From positions 3,498,150 through 3,562,149 of the forward strand of contig NZ_AP019783.1 in the NCBI RefSeq assembly GCF_019670005.1: a stretch of DNA of 64,000 nt, given 5' to 3'. Both the position numbers and the translations under genes were made by a program. Numbering within the stretch: position 1 is the first letter of the stretch; every line of letters begins with the position of its first letter. The notes beneath the pieces are model-generated. The model was not told where the DNA came from and did not search any database. It saw nothing but the letters and a program-made list of their open reading frames with translations. Of this stretch, positions 14,593 to 27,275 are shown one piece after another. This DNA is from Methylomagnum ishizawai (lineage in GTDB: Bacteria > Pseudomonadota > Gammaproteobacteria > Methylococcales > Methylococcaceae).

Positions 14593-15006
14593 TCAGCCAT
14601 CCTCGTCGTCGTAGCCGATGACCTCGTATTTGACATGGGCCAAACCGGACCTCAAAAAGCCCAGTTCGTGGGCCGCCCGCCGGGACAGGTCCAGCGTGCG
14701 CCCCCGCGGCGGATGGCCCCGGTCGTTGACCCTCACCTCGACGCTGCGGTTGTTGGCGAGGTTGGTGACCCGCAAACGGGTACCGAATGGCAATGATCGG
14801 TGCATGGCGGTGAACTCGTTCTGGCTGAACCGTTCGCCGCTGGCGGTCCTCCGTCCATGGAACCGATTGCTGTAATAAGAAGCGATGCCCGTATGATGGG
14901 ACTCCGCTTCGGCCTTTGGACTTGCCGTTTTGGCATGGCCAAACGTACAGAAAGATGCCAAGTAAACCGACAGAATGGAGTTAGCAATCAGTCGCTGCTT
15001 TTGCAT
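14593..15006 (-). CDS. RlpA-like septal ring lytic transglycosylase
   Basis: Protein of 137 residues with an N-terminal signal peptide (hydrophobic core SILSVYLASFCTFGHA) and a double-psi beta-barrel domain. GIASYYSNRFHGRRTASGER, the internal FTAMHRSLPFGTRLRVTN and VRVNDRGHPPRGRTLDLSRR are the RlpA family motifs, with the catalytic Asp in NDRG. RlpA cleaves denuded peptidoglycan strands. The SPOR domain of full-length RlpA is missing, so septal targeting is less certain. It is transcribed alone, with a terminator downstream. Confidence 0.85.
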   Translation of the reverse strand: MQKQRLIANSILSVYLASFCTFGHAKTASPKAEAESHHTGIASYYSNRFHGRRTASGERFSQNEFTAMHRSLPFGTRLRVTNLANNRSVEVRVNDRGHPPRGRTLDLSRRAAHELGFLRSGLAHVKYEVIGYDDEDG

Positions 15007-15108
15007 CCGTCACCTCCGTTTTGGTTGCTGCTAGTGAACGTCGCGAGAGGGATGGTAGCCGATAATTCTAAGCCAGCCAACCCTTAGTAGCGGATCGTTA
15101 TAACAGGT

Positions 15109-15129
15109 ATAAAACAGTCCCTGTTTTAT
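15109..15129. terminator. perfect palindrome downstream of serS
   Basis: ataaaacag at 15109-15117 and ctgttttat at 15121-15129 form a 9-base stem with a 3-base loop, 140 bases beyond the serS stop and 100 bases upstream of the rlpA-like start. It could end serS transcripts or act as an operator for the next gene. The rest of the 263-base gap shows no gene. Confidence 0.4.
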
Positions 15130-15269
15130 CTTGGCGCAGCGATTCCAAAAACCCATTTAAAATCAACCGCCCATCCGATCCGCGCAAGATGGGCGTTGCG
15201 CGCTCAAACCCCCATCCACGGCGGGCGGAAAACGGGTGGACGCCCCCGCGAACCGCCCTTCCCCCCGGA

Positions 15270-16634
<1,365 letters not shown>

Positions 16635-16653
16635 TTACGGGAGGCGGCGGGAT

Positions 16654-16968
16654 TCATCCGTCCTTGGCGTGGGCCAGCGCCGGCAAGCTGATGACATGGG
16701 CCAGATCGAAGCGCTTGAGCAGGGATTCGATGGCGCGTTCGGCCCGCTCCGGCTCATCGTAGAATTCGACCACCAAGGGCAAATCCAGCGACAAATCGAG
16801 CAAGGACGAGGCGTGCAACCGGCCATCGCCGCCGACGCCGATCACACCGCGCGATACGGTCAAGCCGGCCACGCCTTGTTCCTCGCGCAGGAATTTCACC
16901 AGCTTGTCCAGCACATGCTCGCCCTCGCGGATATAAACCCGCACCCAGGTCATTTGATGGCTATTCAT
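16654..16968 (-). CDS. DUF190 (PII-like) protein
   Basis: Protein of 104 residues with the DUF190 pattern (VRVYIREGEHVLDKLVKFLR, then GLTVSRGVIGVGGDGRLHAS, then DLPLVVEFYDEPERAERAIE), a ferredoxin-like fold related to PII signal proteins. DUF190 proteins are often encoded next to crcB fluoride channels, as here: its ATG overlaps the crcB stop by four bases. I placed the start at 16968 on that overlap. A ligand-sensing role in fluoride handling is plausible but unproven. Confidence 0.85.
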   Translation of the reverse strand: MNSHQMTWVRVYIREGEHVLDKLVKFLREEQGVAGLTVSRGVIGVGGDGRLHASSLLDLSLDLPLVVEFYDEPERAERAIESLLKRFDLAHVISLPALAHAKDG

Positions 16969-17651
16969 AGCTGCCTCCCGAGATAAAGCCCCAATCCCAC
17001 CGCCACCGCGCTGCCCAGGGCGCTGGCGGCGAACCCACCCACCAGCCCACCCCAACCCGCCCCGGCGGACGCCAGCCCCGGCAGCACGGCCAAGGCCGAA
17101 CCCATGGCGGTCAAGCCCAGGATGCCGACCACGGCGACGGCCTGGACCGGAACCGCCCAGCCCCCATGGCGGAACACGCCTTCGGCGCACAGCCCGGCCA
17201 GCCCGCCCAAGGCCAATACCAACAACCAGCGCCCATAGGCCCCATCCTGGCCCAATCCGAAATAGACCTCGCCCGCGAACAACCTACGCCCCACGATCAA
17301 ACCCACCCACACCGCCGTCACGCACAGCACCACGCTGAGGAGCATATTGGCGGCGGCTTTCCAATAACCGCCTTGCTCGATGAGATAAAAGGACTCGATG
17401 GCGAAGGTGGAAAACGTGGTGTAAGCCCCGAGGAAACCGATCAACACCGCCGCCCGGTATTCCACCACGGCGGGGAAGCGTTGCAGCATCAGTTCGGTGA
17501 GGAAGCCCATCAGGAAGGAGCCGGACACATTGACGAACAAGGTGCCCACCGGAAAATCCCGGCCCAGCCAATCATAGATGGCGTTGGCGGTCCAGAACCG
17601 CACCAAGGCACCGACCGATCCGCCCAGGGCGATGGCGACCAGGGTATTCAT
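16965..17651 (-). CDS. crcB: fluoride channel CrcB with an extra C-terminal membrane domain
   Basis: Residues 1-125 are a complete CrcB/Fluc channel with four membrane helices: [11 protein letters not shown] at 10-20, [15 protein letters not shown] at 36-50 with the pore-lining Asn, and [17 protein letters not shown] at 72-88 carrying the Phe-box. The usual family length is about 125, but this protein has 228. The added 100 residues contain about three hydrophobic segments (142-160, 167-190, 201-225) that vaguely echo CrcB but lack the TTFSTF motif. It may be a degenerate tandem duplication. The gene overlaps mtnA by four bases and DUF190 by four bases. It exports F- from the cytosol. Confidence 0.85.
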   Translation of the reverse strand: MNTLVAIALGGSVGALVRFWTANAIYDWLGRDFPVGTLFVNVSGSFLMGFLTELMLQRFPAVVEYRAAVLIGFLGAYTTFSTFAIESFYLIEQGGYWKAAANMLLSVVLCVTAVWVGLIVGRRLFAGEVYFGLGQDGAYGRWLLVLALGGLAGLCAEGVFRHGGWAVPVQAVAVVGILGLTAMGSALAVLPGLASAGAGWGGLVGGFAASALGSAVAVGLGLYLGRQL

Positions 17652-18736
17652 AGCGCCCGGGCCGCGCCGCCGTCGATGGCCAGGCGCAAAGTCCGCATGG
17701 CGTCGGGTCCGGGGTTCCGCACCACGCCATGCTCGGTGACGATGGCATCGATGAGATGGGCCGGGGTCACATCGAACACCGGGTTCCAGGCCGAAATCAG
17801 GCTGTCCTCCCGCAGGAAATAGGGATTCAAGAGTTCGCGCGGGTCGCGCTCCTCGATTTCGATGCCCGCCCCGGCTTCGGTGCGCCAATCGATGGTCGAG
17901 ACCGGGGCCGCCACCATGAATTTGACACCATGATGGCGGGCGGCGACCGCCAGGGCATAGGTGCCGATCTTGTTGGCGGTGTCGCCATTGGCGGCGATGC
18001 GGTCGGCCCCGACGATCACCCATTGCACTTGGCCGGATTTCATCAGATAAGCCGCCGCCGAATCGGCGATGAGTTGGGCCGGGATGCCGTCCTGTTCCAA
18101 TTCCCATACCGTGAGCCGGGAGCCTTGCAGCCAGGGCCGGGTTTCACTGGCGAAAACCTTGCCCAAGCCACGGCGGTGGGCGCTGCGGATCACGCCCAGG
18201 GCGGTGCCATAGCCGCCGGTGGCGAGCGAGCCGGTATTGCAATGGGTCAAGACGCCGGTCGCGCCCGCCAGCAGATCGGCCCCGAGTTCGCCCATGCGCC
18301 GGTTCGCGGCCACATCGTCCGCGTGGATGGCGAGGGCGGCTTCCAGCAAGGCCGGGACGGGGTCGCCCGCCACCGCCTGGATCAAACCGCGCATCCGCTC
18401 CAAGGCCCAGAACAAATTCACCGCCGTGGGCCGGGACCGGGCCAGGGTGTCGAGGTCGGCCCCGATGGCGGTTTTCCAAACGGCGGGGTCGGCGGCATAA
18501 CGCGCCGCCGCCGCCAACACCACCCCGTAGGCCGCCGCGATGCCGATGGCGGGAGCGCCGCGCACGCGCATGGTGGCGATGGCCTCGGCCACCGCGCCGA
18601 CCGTGGCGCAGTCGTCATAATGGAGTGTGCCGGGGAGTTGGCGCTGGTCGAGTATGCGCAACAGGCCATCTTGCCAGTACAGGGCGCGGACGCTGTCCTT
18701 GCCTTCGGTGGGATGCGGGGTCGGGATCGCGGTCAT
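17648..18736 (-). CDS. mtnA: methylthioribose-1-phosphate isomerase
   Basis: Protein of 362 residues that converts S-methyl-5-thioribose-1-phosphate into the ribulose form in methionine salvage. The catalytic Cys166 is in [14 protein letters not shown] and the catalytic Asp245 in [33 protein letters not shown] at 58-72 is the phosphate-binding region. It matches the length of bacterial MtnA. It heads a tight operon with crcB and DUF190, an unusual pairing. No other methionine-salvage gene is adjacent. Confidence 0.94.
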   Translation of the reverse strand: MTAIPTPHPTEGKDSVRALYWQDGLLRILDQRQLPGTLHYDDCATVGAVAEAIATMRVRGAPAIGIAAAYGVVLAAAARYAADPAVWKTAIGADLDTLARSRPTAVNLFWALERMRGLIQAVAGDPVPALLEAALAIHADDVAANRRMGELGADLLAGATGVLTHCNTGSLATGGYGTALGVIRSAHRRGLGKVFASETRPWLQGSRLTVWELEQDGIPAQLIADSAAAYLMKSGQVQWVIVGADRIAANGDTANKIGTYALAVAARHHGVKFMVAAPVSTIDWRTEAGAGIEIEERDPRELLNPYFLREDSLISAWNPVFDVTPAHLIDAIVTEHGVVRNPGPDAMRTLRLAIDGGAARAL

Positions 18737-19006
18737 GACTGTGGGATCGGGCTGGAAAAGTCGGGCATTTTATGACAGGGGGCGCGGGGCAACAAATCCG
18801 GGGCCGGGATACTTGGGCGGTCCACCCTGCCTGGCCTGCGGCATCCGCCGGAGGATGGCTTGCGGATACGCGGTATTTCCGGGAATCTTGCGGCTTGAAC
18901 TTTCCCCCCGCCGCGCCCTCTATTCCCAGCGACGGCGGTATCCCGGCTGGCGGACCGCCGTCCCATCTTCCAACCTGGATTTATCGAGATGACCGTGGGA
19001 GGGCGT

Positions 19007-19207
19007 ATGTATTTGGAAGCCTTCATCTGGAGCTGGGTCCACCTGCATCCCGGCTATCTGCTCAGGCAAACGGCCAAATTCCTGGGATTGGCCGCCTTGA
19101 TCCTGGTGCCGCTGTTCCTCAGCAATGTCTATCTGGTCAAGCAGGGCTTCAAACCCACCGCGCCCAGCTTCCATATCGAAGCCAGCCCCGACGAAATACC
19201 GCATTAG
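19007..19207 (+). CDS. small single-pass membrane protein
   Basis: Protein of 66 residues (MYLEAFIWSWVHLHPGYLLR at the N-terminus) with one strong membrane helix (FLGLAALILVPLFLSNVYLV). I chose the ATG at 19007 because gggaggg lies just before it, rather than an upstream ATG without a site. The C-terminus is polar. It ends convergently with rlmB, with a 4-base overlap of the two stop regions. Function unknown. The 270 bases between the mtnA start and this gene hold no other gene. Confidence 0.6.
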   Translation: MYLEAFIWSWVHLHPGYLLRQTAKFLGLAALILVPLFLSNVYLVKQGFKPTAPSFHIEASPDEIPH

Positions 19208-19959
19208 GCCGGGACCGACCCCAAACGCTGCCGCACCGCCTCGAACAACAGGATGCCGGTGGCGACCGAGAGGTTGAGGCTTTCCACCTGCCCGGCCATG
19301 GGGATTTTGACCAGGAAATCGCAGCGCTCGCGGGTCAGCCGCCTGAGGCCCTTGCCTTCCGCGCCCACCACCAAGGCCAGCGGCAGGTTCAAATCGGTTT
19401 GGTAGACCGAGCGCTCCGCCTCGCCGGCCGCGCCCGCCACCCAGATTCCGCTGTCCTTCATCCAGCCCAAGGCCCGCGCCAGATTGGTCACCCGGTAGAT
19501 CGGCACGGTTTCCGCCGCGCCGGAAGCCACCTTCGCCACTGTCGGCGTGATACCCACCGCCTGATCCTTGGTCAGCACCACGCCGCGCACGCCCGCCGCG
19601 TCGGCGGTACGCAGGCAAGCGCCCAGGTTGTGGGGGTCTTGAACCTGGTCCAACACCAAGAACAAAGGCAAGGGTTCCGGGTTCTCCAAAGCCCCGCGCA
19701 ACTCGTGTTCGCCCAACTCTTCCGGCATCAGCAATTCCATCACCACGCCTTGGTGATGCTTGCCTTCGGCCAAGGCGTCGAGGCGGCTTTTACCGGCGGT
19801 CTGGGCCACGATGCCCAGGGCGTCGAGTTGACGCACCAGGGCGGCGATGCGGGCGTCGCCCCGGCGCTCGTCCAACCAGACATTGACGATCTTGTCGGGG
19901 CTGTGTTCGAGGGCCGCTTCCGCCGCATGCAGCCCCGCCAGCTTACGCCGCGCCTTCAT
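19204..19959 (-). CDS. rlmB: 23S rRNA (guanosine-2'-O-)-methyltransferase RlmB
   Basis: Protein of 251 residues of the SpoU/TrmH family, which methylates the 2'-O of G2251 in 23S rRNA. An N-terminal L30e-like substrate-binding domain (residues 1-80) is followed by a knotted SPOUT domain with LVLDQVQDPHNLGACLRTAD, LVVGAEGKGLRRLTRERCD and IPMAGQVESLNLSVATGILL. The start overlaps the rnr stop by four bases. The rnr-rlmB pairing is also seen in E. coli and supports the assignment. Confidence 0.94.
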   Translation of the reverse strand: MKARRKLAGLHAAEAALEHSPDKIVNVWLDERRGDARIAALVRQLDALGIVAQTAGKSRLDALAEGKHHQGVVMELLMPEELGEHELRGALENPEPLPLFLVLDQVQDPHNLGACLRTADAAGVRGVVLTKDQAVGITPTVAKVASGAAETVPIYRVTNLARALGWMKDSGIWVAGAAGEAERSVYQTDLNLPLALVVGAEGKGLRRLTRERCDFLVKIPMAGQVESLNLSVATGILLFEAVRQRLGSVPA

Positions 19960-22178
19960 TTGCGCCTCCGCTTGCGGGGGCGGCCCGCCGGGGCCGGTTT
20001 AGCTTCGGCCTTGACCAGTTCGAGGTCGATCTTGCGCTCGTCCAGGTCCACCCGCGCCACCACCACTTCGACGCTATCGCCGAGCCGGTAAACTTTGCCG
20101 GTGCGCTCGCCCTGCAAGCGGTAGCCCACGGGATCGTAATGGAAATAATCCTTGTCGAGGGTGGAGATATGCACCAAGCCCTCGATGAAGACATCCTTCA
20201 ATTCCACGAAGAAACCGAAGCCCGTCACCGTCGAAATCACGCCCTCGAACTGCTCGCCCAGTTTGTCCTGCATGTATTCGCATTTGAGCCAAGCCACCAC
20301 ATCGCGGGTGGCGTCGTCGGCGCGGCGTTCGGTGAAGGAGCAATGTTCGCCCAGCACCACCATATCGCTGGCGGTGTAGGGGAATTCGCCCTTCTGCTTG
20401 CCTTCCAGGCTATGGCGGATGGCGCGGTGGACCAGGAGGTCCGGGTAGCGCCGGATCGGCGAGGTGAAATGGGTGTAGGCATCCAGCGCCAAGCCAAAAT
20501 GGCCTTTCTTCTCGGGGCCATAGACGGCCTGGGACATGGAGCGCAGCAGGATGGTCTGGATCAAATGCTCGTCCGGGCGGCCCGCGATTTGATCCGACAG
20601 CACGAAATAATCCTTGGGCTCGGGCGTATCGCCGCCGCCCAGATTCAGGCCCAAGCGGCCCAGGAACGCCCGCAGATCGGTCAGCTTCTCGGCATTCGGG
20701 CCTTCGTGGACACGCACCACATGGGGGATTTTCTGGCGGGCGAGATAGCGGGCGGTGGCGGTGTTGGCGGCCAACATGCACTCCTCGATCAAGCGGTGGG
20801 CGTCGTTGCGGACCACCGGCACGATCTTCTCGATCTTCTTGCCTTCGCCGAACACGATGCGCGATTCCTGGGTGTCGAAATCCATCGCCCCCCGTTCCTC
20901 GCGGGCGCGGCGCAACACCCGGTACAAGGCATGGAGTTCTTCCAGATGCGGCAGCAGGTCGCGGTACTGGCGGCGCAAGCCCTTGTCGCCCTCGACCAGC
21001 AGCTTGGCGACCTCGGTATAGGTCAGCCGCGCCTTGGAGCGCATCAGGCCGGAGAAGAAGCGCGCGCGCAAAATGCCGCCCTCGGCGGTGATGTACATCT
21101 CGCACACCATGCACAAGCGCTCGACCTCGGGCTTGAGCGAGCAAAGGCCGTTGGACAGGATTTCCGGCAGCATCGGAATCACCCGGTCCGGGAAATAGAC
21201 CGAAGTACCGCGCTTCTGGGCTTCCTCGTCCAAGGCCGTGCCCGGCAGCACGTAGGCGGACACATCGGCGATGGCGACATAGAGCTTCCAGCCCTTGGCC
21301 GTGCGCTCGCAATACACGGCGTCGTCGAAGTCGCGGGCGTCCTCGCCATCGATGGTAACGAGCGGCAGATGGCGCAAATCCTCGCGGCCCGCCTTGGCCG
21401 CTTCGGGCACGTTCTCGTCCATCCCGGCGATTTGGTCGAGGACCGCGTCCGGCCATTCGGCGGGCAGGTCGAAGCTGCGGATCGCCACCTCGATTTCCAT
21501 GCCGGGGGCCATGTGGTCGCCGATCACCTGGGTGATCTTGCCGATGGGATCGCGCTGGCGGGTAGGTTGCTCGATGATCTCGACCAGGACGAACTGCCCC
21601 GGCTGGGCGGCGCACAAATGCTCTTCGGGAATCAGGATATCGTGGGCGATATGCTTGTTATCCGGCACCACGTAGGAGATACCGCGCTCCTGGAACAAGC
21701 GCCCGACCAATCTTTGGGTGTTGCGCTCCAAGACCTGGATCAAGCCGCCTTCCCGGCGCCCGCGCCGGTCCACCCCGCGCACGCTGACCAAGGCCCGGTC
21801 GTCGTGCATCAGGGCGCGCATTTCCTTGGAAGAGAGATAAAGGTCTTCGCCGCCCTCGTCGGGACGCAGGAAGCCGAAACCCTCGGCATGGCCGATCACC
21901 CGGCCCGCGATCAAATCGGTGTGGTCCACCACGCAATAGCGGTCGCGGCGGTTCTTGAGGAGCTGGCCGTCGCGCTCCATGGCGTTCAAACGCCGCCGCA
22001 GGGATTCGATGTCCTCGGCCTCGGTCAGCTCCAGCTGGGTGGCGATTTCCTCCAGTTTCTGCGGTACCCCGCGCTCCCGCATGATTTCCAGGATGAGTTC
22101 CCGGCTGGGGATGGGACGCGCGTATTTTCCGGCCTCGCGCTCGGCGAATGGATCCTTCAGGTTGCTGTGTTTTGCCAT
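19956..22178 (-). CDS. rnr: ribonuclease R
   Basis: Protein of 740 residues that degrades structured RNA 3' to 5'. Order of domains: N-terminal helix-turn-helix (about 25-85), two cold-shock OB folds (about 85-245), the RNB catalytic domain with the aspartate cluster in TIDGEDARDFDDAVY (275-289), an S1 domain (about 645-725, GEQFEGVISTVTGFGFFVEL), then a basic Lys/Arg tail (GRPRKRRRK). It is a little shorter than E. coli RNase R (813), with a shorter basic tail. It is cotranscribed with rlmB. Confidence 0.95.
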   Translation of the reverse strand: MAKHSNLKDPFAEREAGKYARPIPSRELILEIMRERGVPQKLEEIATQLELTEAEDIESLRRRLNAMERDGQLLKNRRDRYCVVDHTDLIAGRVIGHAEGFGFLRPDEGGEDLYLSSKEMRALMHDDRALVSVRGVDRRGRREGGLIQVLERNTQRLVGRLFQERGISYVVPDNKHIAHDILIPEEHLCAAQPGQFVLVEIIEQPTRQRDPIGKITQVIGDHMAPGMEIEVAIRSFDLPAEWPDAVLDQIAGMDENVPEAAKAGREDLRHLPLVTIDGEDARDFDDAVYCERTAKGWKLYVAIADVSAYVLPGTALDEEAQKRGTSVYFPDRVIPMLPEILSNGLCSLKPEVERLCMVCEMYITAEGGILRARFFSGLMRSKARLTYTEVAKLLVEGDKGLRRQYRDLLPHLEELHALYRVLRRAREERGAMDFDTQESRIVFGEGKKIEKIVPVVRNDAHRLIEECMLAANTATARYLARQKIPHVVRVHEGPNAEKLTDLRAFLGRLGLNLGGGDTPEPKDYFVLSDQIAGRPDEHLIQTILLRSMSQAVYGPEKKGHFGLALDAYTHFTSPIRRYPDLLVHRAIRHSLEGKQKGEFPYTASDMVVLGEHCSFTERRADDATRDVVAWLKCEYMQDKLGEQFEGVISTVTGFGFFVELKDVFIEGLVHISTLDKDYFHYDPVGYRLQGERTGKVYRLGDSVEVVVARVDLDERKIDLELVKAEAKPAPAGRPRKRRRK

Positions 22179-22303
22179 TTTCGGAGTCGGTGTTCCTTGA
22201 TGATTATTTTTGCTGATTGTGGCAGAAATTCCCCGCCTACCTTAGCGCATCGTGGTTCGGAAAAGGATTGTCGGCGGCGGGCACGCTTTTTAAAAGCGAA
22301 GTG

Positions 22304-22332
22304 TTGACACGCATCCGCCATGATTGCATAAT
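22304..22332 (+). promoter_or_regulatory. sigma70-type promoter of tRNA-Leu
   Basis: TTGACA at 22304-22309, a 17-base spacer, and CATAAT at 22327-22332. Transcription would start near 22340, about 37 bases before the tRNA. Confidence 0.8.
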
Positions 22333-22376
22333 ACTGGCTCCACACGGGCTGATACTTCAAAACACAGCCCACTCGT

Positions 22377-22461
22377 GCCGAGGTGGTGAAATTGGTAGAC
22401 ACGCATGATTCAGGTTCATGTGAGGCGACTCGTGGAGGTTCAAGTCCTCTCCTCGGCACCA
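22377..22461 (+). tRNA. tRNA-Leu (anticodon CAG)
   Basis: An 85-base cloverleaf of the long class II type. The acceptor stem GCCGAGG pairs with CCTCGGC, followed by the discriminator A and an encoded CCA. The anticodon stem CATGA/TCATG holds loop TTCAGGT with anticodon CAG at 22411-22413. The variable arm (gtgaggcgactcgt) and T-arm GGAGG-TTCAAGT-CCTCT are complete. It reads CUG leucine codons. A consensus promoter lies 45 bases upstream. Confidence 0.95.
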
Positions 22462-22558
22462 CCTCCCCCCTTATTGAATCCCCCCAAGATTTAGTTTTTT
22501 ATTCCCGCTCCCAAACGGATCAACCGCCCCCTTGCGGGGACGGTCGTATGAGGTTTCC

Positions 22559-25086
<2,528 letters not shown>

Positions 25087-25090
25087 CGAT

Positions 25091-25951
25091 TTATTTGAGC
25101 TTTTTGAAGTACTGGAAGAACTCGGAATCCGGCTCCAACACGATCATATCGTTATCGTTCTTGAACGCCTGCCGATAAGCCATCAAACTGCGGTTGAACT
25201 GGAAGAATTCCCGGTTTTTGCCATAGGCCTCGGCATAGATTTCGGAAGCCTTGGCATCGCCCTCGCCGCGGCGGGTTTCGGCGTCCTTGTAGGCGCTGGC
25301 CAGCAAGACCTCGCGCTCCCTATCGGCCTCGGCACGGATGCGCTCGGCGGCCTCGGCCCCCCTGGAACGGAATTCCCGCGCCACCCGGTCGCGCTCGGCC
25401 ACCATGCGGCGGTACACCGAAGAACTCACCTCTTCCGGCAAATCCACGCCCATCACCCGGATATCCACCACCTCGATCCCCAGCCCTTCCACCGCCGGAT
25501 TCACCAGCTTGGTCAGCACATCGCGCAATTGATCGCGCTCGGAGGATACCAATTCACGGATGGTCCTTTTGCTGAACTCGCTGCGCAAGGCGTCCTTGGT
25601 GATCTGGTCGAGTCGGATATTGGCCTGGGCCTTGTCGCCGGCCACCGAGGTATAGAATTTCGCCACGTCGTTGATCCGCCATTTGACGAACCAATCCACG
25701 ATCACATTCTTCTTTTCCGAGGTCAGGAAGCGCTCGGGCTTGGATTCCAAGGTGAGAATCCTATCGTCGAATTTCTTGACCTGCTGCCAGGGCAGTTTCA
25801 CCTGGAACCCCGGCTCGAAATCGGTGCGGACGATCTTCTTGAATTCGAGCAGGATGGCTTTTTCGGTCTCGGACACCGTGAAGGCCGACATGGACAGGAC
25901 CAGCAGCGCGAATGCCCCGGTTCCCAATAACAGGACGTTCTTATTGGCCAT
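25091..25951 (-). CDS. hflC: HflC, regulator of FtsH protease
   Basis: Protein of 286 residues anchored by one N-terminal membrane helix (VLLLGTGAFALLVLSMSAFT), followed by a SPFH/band-7 domain in the periplasm (VSETEKAILLEFKKIVRTDF and onward) and a coiled-coil region around residues 185-235. HflC with HflK forms a large cage around the FtsH protease and tunes its action on membrane proteins. It starts two bases after the hflK stop. FtsH itself is encoded at 30.9-32.8 kb. Confidence 0.94.
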   Translation of the reverse strand: MANKNVLLLGTGAFALLVLSMSAFTVSETEKAILLEFKKIVRTDFEPGFQVKLPWQQVKKFDDRILTLESKPERFLTSEKKNVIVDWFVKWRINDVAKFYTSVAGDKAQANIRLDQITKDALRSEFSKRTIRELVSSERDQLRDVLTKLVNPAVEGLGIEVVDIRVMGVDLPEEVSSSVYRRMVAERDRVAREFRSRGAEAAERIRAEADREREVLLASAYKDAETRRGEGDAKASEIYAEAYGKNREFFQFNRSLMAYRQAFKNDNDMIVLEPDSEFFQYFKKLK

Positions 25952-25953
25952 GA

Positions 25954-27150
25954 TTATTGCCCCCTGCCTTCGCGGCCCCGCGAAGTCGTTGCACGTAAGC
26001 CCCTGAATCCGCTATCCGGGGCAGTTTGGACCGTGGCCGGTTGGCTTTCGGCTTCCCTGGCGACGGCGGTGGAAGCGGGTGGCCGCTGCAACTTATCCAG
26101 CGGCAGGTACATAATATTGTTGGAACCCTTCATGTCCACCAGCACCGTCCCGGTCTGCTCGAAAATTTCCTGCATCGCATCCAGGTACATACGCTCGCGG
26201 GTCACTTCGGGCGCTTTCTCGTATTCGGCCAAGAGTTGCCTGAAACGGGCCGATTCGCCTTCCGCCCTGGCAATCGCCCGCTGTTTATAGGCTTCGGACT
26301 CTTCCAGCAACCGCGCCGCCGCGCCGCGGGCCTTGGGCACCACTTCGTTGGCGTAGGCTTCGGCCTCGTTCTTCAAGCGTTGCTCGTCCTCGCGGGCCTT
26401 GATGGCGTCCTCGAAGGCGCTTTGGACTTCCTCCGGCGGTTGGGCATCGACCAGGCTGACATTGGTAACGCGGATGCCGGTTTGATATTGATCCAAGGTC
26501 TGTTGGATTTCGGTCTTGATATCGTCGGCGACCCGGCCCCGGCCTTCGGTCAGGACGAAATCCATGGTGTTCTTGCCGATCACGGCGCGTTGGGCGCTCT
26601 CGATCACCTGTTTGAGGGTGGCATCGGGGTCGGAGACATTGAATAGATAGGCTTGGGCGTCTTTGATCTGGTATTGCACGGCCAGCCGGATATCGATGAT
26701 GTTTTCGTCCTCGGTCAGCATCAAGGCTTCCTTGGGCACCGAGGCCAGGCTTTGCTGACGCCCACCGGAGCGATAGCCGATTTCCAGGAAGCGCTGCTGC
26801 TCCATATTCACCACATCGACCTTTTCGATGGGGGCCGGGATATGCCAATGCAAACCCGGCAAAGTGGTATCCACATAGCGGCCAAAACGGGTCACCACGG
26901 CGCGGCTGCCTTCATCCACCGAATAAATGCCGCCGAACAGGGTCCATGCCCCCAAACCGATGGCGGCGATCATCCCCACCGTCCTCAAGGGGGCGCTATC
27001 CCCACCGCCCCCCGGAGTCCCGCCGCCAAAAATCTTGCCGATCTTGTCCTGCAAACCCCGCATGACCTCGTCCAAATCCGGCGGCGTTTCTTGTTGGTCG
27101 CGCCCGCTCCAAGGATCTTTTTTATTACCGCCCGGTTCATTCCAGGACAT
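25954..27150 (-). CDS. hflK: HflK, regulator of FtsH protease
   Basis: Protein of 398 residues. A Gly/Asp-rich cytoplasmic N-terminus (about 60 residues, including a Pro-Gly-Gly tract) precedes one membrane helix (TVGMIAAIGLGAWTLFGGIY). A SPFH domain (residues about 80-330) with AVVTRFGRYVDTTLPGLHWH, then a helical stalk and a disordered tail follow. It partners HflC in the FtsH-holding complex. It lies 125 bases downstream of hflX and immediately before hflC. Confidence 0.94.
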   Translation of the reverse strand: MSWNEPGGNKKDPWSGRDQQETPPDLDEVMRGLQDKIGKIFGGGTPGGGGDSAPLRTVGMIAAIGLGAWTLFGGIYSVDEGSRAVVTRFGRYVDTTLPGLHWHIPAPIEKVDVVNMEQQRFLEIGYRSGGRQQSLASVPKEALMLTEDENIIDIRLAVQYQIKDAQAYLFNVSDPDATLKQVIESAQRAVIGKNTMDFVLTEGRGRVADDIKTEIQQTLDQYQTGIRVTNVSLVDAQPPEEVQSAFEDAIKAREDEQRLKNEAEAYANEVVPKARGAAARLLEESEAYKQRAIARAEGESARFRQLLAEYEKAPEVTRERMYLDAMQEIFEQTGTVLVDMKGSNNIMYLPLDKLQRPPASTAVAREAESQPATVQTAPDSGFRGLRATTSRGREGRGQ

Positions 27151-27275
27151 CGCACAACTCCCGTACCAGAAAAACTACCATGATTAAACCACCGGGATAG
27201 CCGTTTCGCCGCCGCCATGGGCATGGAATCCCTGGATGAATCCATGCCGCTGGCTATTCGATAAATAACCGAGTT

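Noticed and set aside
17652-17720. Fluoride riboswitch ahead of crcB
   Set aside because: crcB starts inside the mtnA stop codon, so no leader exists. Nothing resembling the riboswitch is seen upstream of mtnA either.
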